Source: Alphaproteobacteria bacterium (GTDB lineage Bacteria > Pseudomonadota > Alphaproteobacteria > Sneathiellales > Sneathiellaceae). Taken from it: a stretch of 7,498 nt of DNA. The notes beneath the pieces were generated by a model. It ran no database searches. It was not told the origin of the DNA and saw only the letters and a list, made by a program, of their open reading frames with translations. Made by a program: the position numbers and the translations under genes. The DNA lies in NCBI GenBank assembly GCA_006226265.1, contig SBHH01000187.1:1-7498 (forward strand), written 5' to 3'. Shown in pieces: positions 1 to 5,675 of this stretch (positions within the stretch are counted from its first letter, which is position 1; the number at the start of each line of letters is the position of its first letter).

Positions 1-126
1 TGCCTTCAACTGCTCGGCTTCGGCCTCGCTATAGACGACCGGCTTTGCAGGCTGCGGGGCTTCCTGCACGCGGTTTCGTCCGCCGACGGGGCTGAATTCG
101 GTGTCGAAGAGGAATTTAGTGGCCAT
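1..126 (-). CDS. fliH: Flagellar assembly protein FliH/FlbE, N-terminal fragment (runs off left edge)
   Basis: Only the first 42 codons are present, reading MATKFLFDTEFSP at the start and then a Pro/Ala/Glu-rich stretch. The sequence alone is too short to prove the family. The assignment comes mainly from position directly after fliG, where fliH (called flbE in Caulobacter) normally lies, and from the typical FLFDTEF-like opening. FliH proteins bind the export ATPase FliI and link it to the C ring at the base of the export apparatus. Three ATG codons stand in tandem in frame (at 132, 129 and 126), so the protein may start with one to three methionines; I chose the last. The gap to the fliG stop is 11-17 bases and has no strong Shine-Dalgarno, which suggests translational coupling with fliG. 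Confidence 0.7.
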   Translation of the reverse strand, partial: MATKFLFDTEFSPVGGRNRVQEAPQPAKPVVYSEAEAEQLKA

Positions 127-143
127 CATCATCCGCTTTGGCT

Positions 144-1157
144 TTAGTAAACCAGTTCATCATCCCCGCCACCATCGGCGAGCATGATATCTCCATTGTC
201 GGCCAGCTCCTTGGCGACATTCACGATTTCCATCTGCGCTTCGTCGACATCGCGGAGCCGGACCGGGCCCATGGCCTCCATGTCCTCGCGGAGGATCTTG
301 GCAGCGCGTTCCGACATGTTGGTAAAGAACAGGTCACGCAGGCTTTCCGAGGCCCCCTTCAGGCAGACGCCAAGGCGATCCTTGTCAACATTGCGAAGCA
401 GGGTCTGAACCCCTGCCGGATCGAGTTTTAGGAGATCCTCGAAGGTGAACATCAGCGCCTTGATCTTCTCGGCCGAGTCGCGGTTGCGTTCTTCCAGCGC
501 GGAAATGAACCGGCCTTCCGTGTTACGGTCGAAATTGTTGAAAATCTCGGCCATCATTTCATGACTGTCACGCTTGTTGGTTTTTGCCAAATTGCTCATG
601 AACTCGTTGCGGAGCGTGTCCTCGATCTTGTCGAGCACTTCTTTCTGCACCGATTCCATCTGCAGCATCCGGTTGACAACCTCCAGCGAGAAATCTTCTG
701 GAAGGGTCGAGAGAACTTTTGCGGCATGGCCGGAGTTGATCTTGCTCATGACCACAGCGACGGTCTGCGGATATTCGTTTTTCAGGTAATTGGCGAGAAC
801 CTGCTCGTTCACATTGGCCAGCTTGTCCCACATGGTGCGGCCGGCGGGACCGCGAATTTCCTCCATGATCGTTTCCACGCGGTCTCCTGAAAGCGCCTTC
901 ATCAGAAGCCGTTCCGTCGCTTCGTAACTGCCGACAATATTTCCAGTGGACGAAAGCTTGCCCGCAAATTCAACGAACAGGGATTCCATCACATCTGAGG
1001 AGATCGAACCGAGGTTGGACATCGCCTGGGAAATCTCCTTGATTTCCTCTTCATCGAGGCGGGTCCAGAGTTCCTTGGTGTGCTCCTCACCGAGCGCCAG
1101 CATCATGACGGCGGCCTTATCGGGTCCGCTCAGATATTTTGTATCCGTAACTACCAT
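144..1157 (-). CDS. fliG: Flagellar motor switch protein FliG
   Basis: FliG is the rotor protein of the C ring. It binds FliF through its N-terminal domain, FliM through its middle domain, and meets the MotA stator through its C-terminal domain to generate torque. The protein is 337 residues, close to the 331 of E. coli. Residues 1-100 are the FliF-binding domain, with [15 protein letters not shown] near the start. The middle domain carries EYPQ at 128-131 where enterics have EHPQ. The charged torque helix is intact: K267, R284, E291, D292 and R300 align with E. coli K264, R281, D288, D289 and R297, and the flanking KGA, NMS-R and GPVRL motifs are conserved. The ATG at 1157 lies 15 bases after the fliF stop, with an AAGGAAAA ribosome binding site overlapping that stop codon. 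This points to one fliF-fliG-fliH transcript. Confidence 0.98.
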   Translation of the reverse strand: MVVTDTKYLSGPDKAAVMMLALGEEHTKELWTRLDEEEIKEISQAMSNLGSISSDVMESLFVEFAGKLSSTGNIVGSYEATERLLMKALSGDRVETIMEEIRGPAGRTMWDKLANVNEQVLANYLKNEYPQTVAVVMSKINSGHAAKVLSTLPEDFSLEVVNRMLQMESVQKEVLDKIEDTLRNEFMSNLAKTNKRDSHEMMAEIFNNFDRNTEGRFISALEERNRDSAEKIKALMFTFEDLLKLDPAGVQTLLRNVDKDRLGVCLKGASESLRDLFFTNMSERAAKILREDMEAMGPVRLRDVDEAQMEIVNVAKELADNGDIMLADGGGDDELVY

Positions 1158-1172
1158 GGGTTCTGATTTTCC

Positions 1173-2864
1173 TTATGAATCGTGGTAGAGCCAGCTACGC
1201 AGGATTGAAATGGCTTCATCCGGATGCTTATCAACAATTTCGCTGACCTTGTTCAGCGAGGAGGTCCGGACCTGGCCATCGACCTTGTCGATATCGATCA
1301 TGTTATCGACCTCATTGAGGGTTTCGGAATCCTCGTTCATCGAGCCGACACCGGAATTTCCAATGGCTGCAACAGCGCCCCCGGCGCCTGCCGGGAGGGC
1401 CGCCATGCCGCCACCGGCGCCCGCTCCTGCAAGGGCCGGAACACCGCCCGCGCCTTCGGTTGCGGCCAGAGCCTTGTTCAGAAGCGGCCGGACAACCAGC
1501 AGGAGGGCAAGGAGCGAGACGACAACGAGGACGCCCATTTCCCCCATCTTGAACAGGTCCGCCTTGTTCAGGCCCATGAAGATTTCATCGCTGACCGGCG
1601 CATCGGTCGAAAGATCGTCGACGATCTTGACGAAGGGCATATTGACGACCTCGACAACGTCGCCGCGCTCTTCATTATAGCCAATTGCGGATTTGACGAG
1701 ACGGCCAACCTGGTCCAGTTCATCCTGGCTGAGCGCCTTGTAGGTCTGGCTGCCGTCGGCGGCCGCTTCGGACCGGCCGTTGACGAGAACCGCAACGGTC
1801 AGGCGGCGGACCGCGCCGCTTTCTTGCACTTCGGTTGTAACGGTCTTGGAGATCTCGTAATTGACAGTTTCCTCGGTCCTGGAGGAGGTATTCTTGGAAT
1901 TCGTCCCGCTGCCATTGTTGGCGTTGGCGTCCGGCAGGTTGCTGGCGACGGAAACGGCGGTGTCGGGCGGTGTTCCTTCATTGGAAGAGTTGTTCTCCTC
2001 GACCGACTGGGAGGAGCGAACCACCTGACTGTCCGGGTCATAGGTCTCGGAATGCACGGTTTTCTGATCGAAATCCATGACGGCGCTGACTTCGGCACGG
2101 ACGTTGCCCTGACCGAGGGATTTTTCAAGCAATTGTTCGATCTGACCCTTCACATGATTTTCATAGGCAACCCGCTTGACGGCGGTCTGCGATACGGCGC
2201 CGGAACCCGGCGTTTCCTTGCCATCGCCGCGGGCCAGCAGATTCCCTTTGTCATCGACAATGGAGATATGCGATGGGGTGAGAGCGGGAACGGCGGCTGC
2301 CGTCAGGTGCTGGACAGCCGAAATCTGGTCGGCGGACAGAGCGCCCCGCAGCTTCAGAACGATGGAGGCGCTGGCTTGCCGCTTGTCGCGACTGAAAACC
2401 TCGCGCTTTGGCAAGACAAGGTGCACCCGGGCCGCCGCCACATTGTTCAGGGCGCGGATGGTGCGGGCCAACTCGCCTTCGAGGGCGCGGACATAATTGA
2501 CATTCTGGACGAAGTTGGTGGTGCCGAAGGTGTCGGACTTGTCGAAGATCTCGTAGCCGACAGAGCCGCCGTTCGGCAGACCGGCCTGGGCCATGCTGAG
2601 GCGGACACGGGCAACCTGATCCTGCGGGACCATGACGTTCCGGCCGTCATCGGAAATCTGGTAGGGAATATTCTCCGATTCCAGTTTCGAAACGATTGCC
2701 GCTGAGTCGCTCGGTTCAAGACCGCCATATAGCAGGGAATAATCGGGTGTGCTGATCCGTGATGCCATCAGCATGATCAGTGCGATCAGACCTACGCTGA
2801 CGCCGCCAAGGATAAGGACCCTCACAGATCCAAGGCTCTGTAAAAGCTGGCTAAGTCCGTTCAC
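1173..2864 (-). CDS. fliF: Flagellar basal-body MS-ring protein FliF
   Basis: FliF forms the MS ring in the inner membrane, houses the export gate and anchors FliG. Length is 563 residues (Salmonella 560). A first transmembrane helix lies at about residues 14-37. The periplasmic ring-building YscJ/FliF domain follows (about 40-215, with SRISTPDYSLLYGGL at its start and LPKREVFSRD near 151-160). Next come the second periplasmic domain (about 225-430), interrupted by an Asn/Ser-rich loop at 289-330, and a second transmembrane helix at about 443-462. The cytoplasmic tail starts with a Gly/Ala-rich linker (about 469-507) and ends in the acidic FliG-binding helix, closing with EAISILRSWLYHDS. The start is GTG, supported by an AGGGGA ribosome binding site 6 bases upstream; no in-frame ATG precedes it. 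It opens a new transcription unit, since a terminator lies upstream at 3035-3064. Confidence 0.98.
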   Translation of the reverse strand: MNGLSQLLQSLGSVRVLILGGVSVGLIALIMLMASRISTPDYSLLYGGLEPSDSAAIVSKLESENIPYQISDDGRNVMVPQDQVARVRLSMAQAGLPNGGSVGYEIFDKSDTFGTTNFVQNVNYVRALEGELARTIRALNNVAAARVHLVLPKREVFSRDKRQASASIVLKLRGALSADQISAVQHLTAAAVPALTPSHISIVDDKGNLLARGDGKETPGSGAVSQTAVKRVAYENHVKGQIEQLLEKSLGQGNVRAEVSAVMDFDQKTVHSETYDPDSQVVRSSQSVEENNSSNEGTPPDTAVSVASNLPDANANNGSGTNSKNTSSRTEETVNYEISKTVTTEVQESGAVRRLTVAVLVNGRSEAAADGSQTYKALSQDELDQVGRLVKSAIGYNEERGDVVEVVNMPFVKIVDDLSTDAPVSDEIFMGLNKADLFKMGEMGVLVVVSLLALLLVVRPLLNKALAATEGAGGVPALAGAGAGGGMAALPAGAGGAVAAIGNSGVGSMNEDSETLNEVDNMIDIDKVDGQVRTSSLNKVSEIVDKHPDEAISILRSWLYHDS

Positions 2865-2932
2865 TTCGATCCCCTAAGAATAAAATATGCATAAAATTTT
2901 ATTTCCACAAAACCGAAGATACCGACAGGAGA

Positions 2933-2948
2933 TAAACAGAAGGTTAAC
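2933..2948 (-). promoter_or_regulatory. CtrA-like box upstream of fliF
   Basis: On the minus strand the sequence is TTAA, seven bases, then TTTA, with a strong first half-site GTTAACC. The CtrA consensus is TTAA-N7-TTAA, so this matches 7 of 8 fixed bases. Caulobacter fliF is a CtrA-dependent class II gene, and the neighbouring sciP encodes a CtrA-inhibitor homologue, so the context is apt. The leader is AT-rich, so a chance match is possible. Confidence 0.4.
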
Positions 2949-2950
2949 AG

Positions 2951-2967
2951 GCGGCAATATTTGCCGG
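2951..2967. promoter_or_regulatory. Palindromic box GCGGCAA-N5-GCC in fliF leader (FlbD/ftr-like candidate)
   Basis: The sequence GCGGCAATATTTGCCGG is an interrupted palindrome (GGCAA-TAT-TTGCC core). It matches two boxes upstream of fliK (7429-7445 and 7447-7463) at GCGGCAA and at GCC in the same spacing. It sits about 85-100 bases upstream of the fliF start and would cover the inferred start site of the TTGACA-type promoter, a place suited to repression. In Caulobacter, FlbD represses fliF from the ftr4 site and activates sigma-54 hook promoters from other ftr sites. Assigning this box to FlbD is inference; no flbD gene is in the window. Confidence 0.55.
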
Positions 2968-2996
2968 GTAACCGGAATTTTTTGCCTAGTTGTCAA
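2968..2996 (-). promoter_or_regulatory. Possible sigma-70-type promoter for fliF
   Basis: A perfect TTGACA (-35) lies at 2996-2991 on the minus strand. With a 17-base spacer the -10 position falls on GGTTAC, a poor match to TATAAT, so an activator might be needed. Transcription would start near 2961, inside the palindromic box. An alternative is a start further downstream driven from the CtrA-like box. A promoter somewhere between the terminator at 3035-3064 and the fliF start is required, but its exact place is uncertain. Confidence 0.3.
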
Positions 2997-3034
2997 AATT
3001 TCTGAAAAAGGTGGAAATCCGGGCTCGGCCCGAA

Positions 3035-3064
3035 AACGAAAAATGCCCGGCGCGGGCCGGGCAT
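3035..3064 (-). terminator. Rho-independent terminator after sciP
   Basis: Positions 3043-3064 form a perfect 9-base-pair inverted repeat (ATGCCCGGC / GCCGGGCAT) with a 4-base GC loop. Read on the minus strand it is followed by TTTTT and then CGTTTTC. It lies about 40 bases after the sciP stop codon and separates sciP from the fliF operon. Confidence 0.9.
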
Positions 3065-3101
3065 GATCGTATACAAAATTGATTTTATAAAATTTGGCAA
3101 A

Positions 3102-3401
3102 TCAATCCTGTTTGTACATGCCTTCTTGCGGCCGGTATTCCTGAATACGGGTCGTACGAAGACCGGGCAGACCATGTTTGTCGATTGCCTTCTGCCAGGA
3201 CAGGAATTCCTCGACGGACAGCGTGTAGCGCTGGCAGGCATCATCAAGGCTGATCAGCCCGCCACGCACAGCGGCAACGACTTCTGCCTTGCGCCGGATG
3301 ACCCAACGCTTGGTGTCTTTCGGGGGCAGGTCGTGAATGGTCATGGGCTGTCCATCCAAACCGATTATCCGATTTATCTTGCGGTCCATTTGCGACTGCA
3401 T
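3102..3401 (-). CDS. sciP: SciP-like CtrA inhibitor (DUF1153 helix-turn-helix protein)
   Basis: This small protein (99 residues from the chosen ATG) has the hallmark of the alphaproteobacterial DUF1153 family: a central block with KRWVIRRKAEVVAAVRGGL (31-49), then SLDDACQRYTLSVEEFLSWQ (51-70) and HGLPGLRTTRIQEYR (76-90). Residues 36-72 form the helix-turn-helix. In Caulobacter, SciP binds CtrA and DNA and blocks CtrA-activated transcription in G1 swarmer cells. From memory, it lies there between flgE and fliF, exactly as here. The N-terminal segment RIIGLDGQPMTIHDLPP also fits the family. The start is ambiguous: a GTG at 3407 is only 4 bases from the GAGG ribosome binding site, whereas ATG at 3401 is about 10 bases from it, so ATG is preferred; another ATG lies at 3389. 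It is flanked by a hairpin upstream and a terminator downstream, so it is probably expressed alone or as the tail of the hook operon. Confidence 0.93.
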   Translation of the reverse strand: MQSQMDRKINRIIGLDGQPMTIHDLPPKDTKRWVIRRKAEVVAAVRGGLISLDDACQRYTLSVEEFLSWQKAIDKHGLPGLRTTRIQEYRPQEGMYKQD

Positions 3402-3439
3402 CTGCACTCTACCTCGTACTGCTTTCTGCTGGGAATGAG

Positions 3440-3484
3440 ATAATAGGCGCTTCGTTTTAACAAACAGCTAATGAGCTTGGTTAA
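3440..3484 (-). promoter_or_regulatory. Candidate sciP promoter region with CtrA-like half-site
   Basis: On the minus strand TATTAT (3445-3440) is a good -10 element, giving a start near 3433 and a leader of about 30 bases. No clear -35 accompanies it. Further upstream TTAACCAA (3484-3477) matches 7 of 8 bases of the TTAACCAT-type CtrA half-site, and a second TTAA lies at 3460-3457. The spacing does not fit the full TTAA-N7-TTAA box. This would permit feedback between CtrA and its inhibitor, but the evidence is motif-level only. Confidence 0.3.
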
Positions 3485-3490
3485 TTTTAT

Positions 3491-3525
3491 CTTCATGGCT
3501 AAAAAGCTGATTTTCAGCCATGAAG
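3491..3525. terminator. Long hairpin between flgE and sciP, terminator or mRNA-stabilising structure
   Basis: A perfect 10-base inverted repeat (CTTCATGGCT / AGCCATGAAG) is extended, after one mismatch, by four A-T pairs around a 5-base GCTGA loop. It starts 22 bases past the flgE stop. Neither strand has a clean U-run after it (the minus strand continues ATAAAATTAACC), so it is not a textbook intrinsic terminator. It may end or protect the 3' end of the fliK-flgD-flgE mRNA while allowing some read-through into sciP. Confidence 0.6.
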
Positions 3526-3546
3526 ACAGGGGTTTAGCGATTTGGA

Positions 3547-4869
3547 TTACCGCTTCAGACGGAGTAGTTCCTCCAGCATTTCATCCGAAGTGGTAATGAT
3601 CTTACCGGCGGCGGAGTAGGACCGCTGCGTCACGATCATGCGGGTGAATTCCTCCGCAATATCGACAGTGGAGGATTCAGTGGCTGAGGAAATGATCTTG
3701 CCAGCGCCGCCAAGTGTTGCCTCGCGCAGGGTATAGGTCCCGCTGTCCGGGGTTTCGTCATAAGCATTGCCGTCCTGGTTGCGCAGCCCGTTCGCATTGG
3801 CGAAGGTTGCAACCGGAATCTTGTAGATTTCCTTCGATGTCCCATTGTCGAACTTGGCGATCACGGTGCCGCTTTCGTCAATGAAGACCGAGTTGAAGGC
3901 ACCGAACAATGCACCGTTCACGTCCGAGGAGACCAGCTCCGAATTGGAGGCGAACTGGGTGAAGCCGTCGGACTGGCCGTCGGTGCCGAAGTTCAGGGTA
4001 ATATTCTGCGGCGAGGTGATGCCCATATTGGCCGCCCAGGGAACGGTGATGGTGTTGCTGAGTGTCGAGTTTGCCAAATCGAGCGTGCCGTCGTCATTGA
4101 AGGCCGCGATTTGTGAGGCCAGCATATCCTCGGTGCCGTCGCCGTTGATATCGGCGGTGGCTTCAACGGTCCATTCGTTCGGCGTCGCGCCGGATCCGGT
4201 CCTGAGGAAATTGAAGGTAATGCTGTGGGCGGAACCCATGCTGTCATAGATCTGGAACGATCGCGTGAAATGCGGCGTAACCGCGCCGGATGTCATGTCA
4301 CCCGCCGTGTAGCCAGCACCGTAGGATGCCTGATCGGAGGACAGGTTGGCCTTAAGATTAATCGTCGAAGTGGCCTCGGCGTTGCCGGTAAGGCCTGTGA
4401 TATTGACCGGCTTTAGGGCCGCAAGGTCCGACTGGTTAGCGGGAATATTACCGTTCGGGTCGATTTCCCAGCCCTGCAGGTAATAGCCCTGCGCGTTGCG
4501 GAGAAGACCGGTCGAATCCGGTTCGAACGTGCCTGCGCGGGTATAGAGATAGTTGCCGCCGGATACGCCGGGGTTGGGGCTCGTATTCACTACGAAAAAG
4601 CCGTTTCCGGCAACCGCCATATGGGTTGTGGCATCGGACGCAGTGATCAGACCCTGCTGATCGACCTGTGCGCGCGGGTGAACCAGCACGCCGCCAGCGG
4701 AATAGCTGGTGTCGGTCGCGCTTTCGGTCACCAGGGTCGAAAAGATCGAATGGGTGCCCTTGTAGCCAACCGTATTGGTGTTCGAAATATTGTCGGCAAT
4801 TGCGGCCATCGCAGTGGATTGCGCGGCGAGGCCGGAAACGCCGGAAAACATTGCTGCTGTCAAACTCAT
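3547..4869 (-). CDS. flgE: Flagellar hook protein FlgE
   Basis: FlgE polymerises outside the cell into the hook, the universal joint between rod and filament. Length is 440 residues, somewhat longer than Salmonella (403). The N-terminal D0 region (1-37) has the rod/hook signature with IADNISNTNTVGYKG. The motif MAVAGNGFFVV (84-94) and YTRAGTFEPDSTGLLRNAQGYYLQGW (109-134 region) mark D1. Variable D2/D1 domains span about 150-380. The C-terminal D0 helix (about 403-440) holds EEFTRMIVTQRSYSAAGKIITTSDEML. A calcium-loop-like DINGDGTED lies at 240-248. As is normal for axial proteins there is no cleavable signal peptide, and the protein leaves through the type III export apparatus. The ATG is preceded by a good AGGAG ribosome binding site. 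The gap to flgD is 63 bases, without a promoter I can recognise. Confidence 0.97.
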   Translation of the reverse strand: MSLTAAMFSGVSGLAAQSTAMAAIADNISNTNTVGYKGTHSIFSTLVTESATDTSYSAGGVLVHPRAQVDQQGLITASDATTHMAVAGNGFFVVNTSPNPGVSGGNYLYTRAGTFEPDSTGLLRNAQGYYLQGWEIDPNGNIPANQSDLAALKPVNITGLTGNAEATSTINLKANLSSDQASYGAGYTAGDMTSGAVTPHFTRSFQIYDSMGSAHSITFNFLRTGSGATPNEWTVEATADINGDGTEDMLASQIAAFNDDGTLDLANSTLSNTITVPWAANMGITSPQNITLNFGTDGQSDGFTQFASNSELVSSDVNGALFGAFNSVFIDESGTVIAKFDNGTSKEIYKIPVATFANANGLRNQDGNAYDETPDSGTYTLREATLGGAGKIISSATESSTVDIAEEFTRMIVTQRSYSAAGKIITTSDEMLEELLRLKR

Positions 4870-4932
4870 CTTTTTTCTCCTGTCAAAATGCCCGCCGCGT
4901 CTGGCATGGCAAATGGGGTTGTCCGCTTAACT

Positions 4933-5631
4933 TCAGGCGGAAGTGTCGCTGTCCGCGGTTCGTACCGAGGTGATATGCTGAAGGCCGAGGGAGACGCCGT
5001 TCACTTTCAGAACCGGAACGCCATCTTCGGATTCAACGCTTGTCGCAATTCCTTCAAATTTGTTGGTGACGGAGACATCGTTACCGCCCGCGGTCGTCGC
5101 TGTGACGACCAGATAGTAGGCACCGTCCGGGGCCGTCGTACCGTTTGTCTTCTTGCCATCCCAGGTGAAAGTCTGTTCACCGGCGGAGGCACCGTCTTCA
5201 TTGGTCTCCGTATAGACCTTGTTGCCATCCTTGTCGTAAATATCATAGGTCGCCGAGGCGGCATTCGCGCCAAGATCGATATCCCATGAGGCATTCCCGT
5301 CTTTAAGCCCGGCGATATTGAGATCGCTGCCAACCTTCTTGCCGAGATAGTCGATCATGGTCGCGGCCTGGCTGTTCTGCTGGGCAACCTGCTGCAGCTG
5401 AATCAGAGATTCCAGGTTCTGGTTGGTCGCGATCGACTGCTCGACATTGGTGAAGTTGACGAGCTGGTTGGTGAACTCGGTCGAATCCGTCGGGTTGAGC
5501 GGATCCTGATTCGTCAGCTGCGTCGTCAGCAACGTCAGGAAGTCGTCGAAATTGCTGGCGAGGTTCGTCTGGGCCACGTTGGCCTTGGTTGACCCCGCCT
5601 GCGCATTTGCGCCTGTCTGTGTTACATCCAT
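4933..5631 (-). CDS. flgD: Flagellar hook assembly (cap) protein FlgD
   Basis: FlgD caps the growing hook and guides FlgE insertion; it is lost once the hook is complete. The 232-residue length equals that of Salmonella FlgD. The N-terminal region is a disordered export signal (1-25), followed by the family signature FLTLLTTQLTNQDPLNPTDSTEF (31-53) and an amphipathic Gln-rich helix (60-92). The C-terminal half is the beta-rich FlgD Ig-like/Tudor region (about 95-225), with FTWDGKKTNGTTAPDGAYYL at 155-174 and a family-typical GVSLGLQHITSV near the end. The ATG at 5631 follows AGGAACAGGAAA, a suitable ribosome binding site, 44 bases after fliK. It belongs to the fliK-flgD-flgE operon. Confidence 0.97.
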   Translation of the reverse strand: MDVTQTGANAQAGSTKANVAQTNLASNFDDFLTLLTTQLTNQDPLNPTDSTEFTNQLVNFTNVEQSIATNQNLESLIQLQQVAQQNSQAATMIDYLGKKVGSDLNIAGLKDGNASWDIDLGANAASATYDIYDKDGNKVYTETNEDGASAGEQTFTWDGKKTNGTTAPDGAYYLVVTATTAGGNDVSVTNKFEGIATSVESEDGVPVLKVNGVSLGLQHITSVRTADSDTSA

Positions 5632-5675
5632 TTTCCTGTTCCTACATCTACTGAATAGTCAATGTCCGGGTTTCG

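Noticed and set aside
2384..2390. TGTCGCG, the motif reported for SciP binding in Caulobacter
   Set aside because: It lies deep within fliF coding sequence, far from any promoter, and a 7-base match is expected by chance.
1224..2705. Long plus-strand open frame of 493 codons opposite fliF
   Set aside because: It is fully antisense to a clear fliF, shows no recognisable domain and lacks a ribosome binding site. It is explained by codon bias of the coding strand.
2951..2967. Possible sigma-54 element in the fliF leader (GGCAAATATTGC on the minus strand)
   Set aside because: The GG to GC separation is 8 bases, not the required 10, so it cannot be a -24/-12 element; it is better read as a palindromic operator.
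3082..3093. Perfect 12-base palindrome ATTTTATAAAAT after the sciP stop
   Set aside because: It is AT-only sequence in a short spacer before a clear terminator; such palindromes arise easily by chance and it has no partner copy.
3063..3443. Plus-strand open frame opposite sciP
   Set aside because: Its antisense partner has the strongly conserved DUF1153 sequence; the plus-strand product has no recognisable motif.
4621..5289. Plus-strand open frame spanning the flgE-flgD junction
   Set aside because: It lies across two well-supported minus-strand genes and its product shows no family features.
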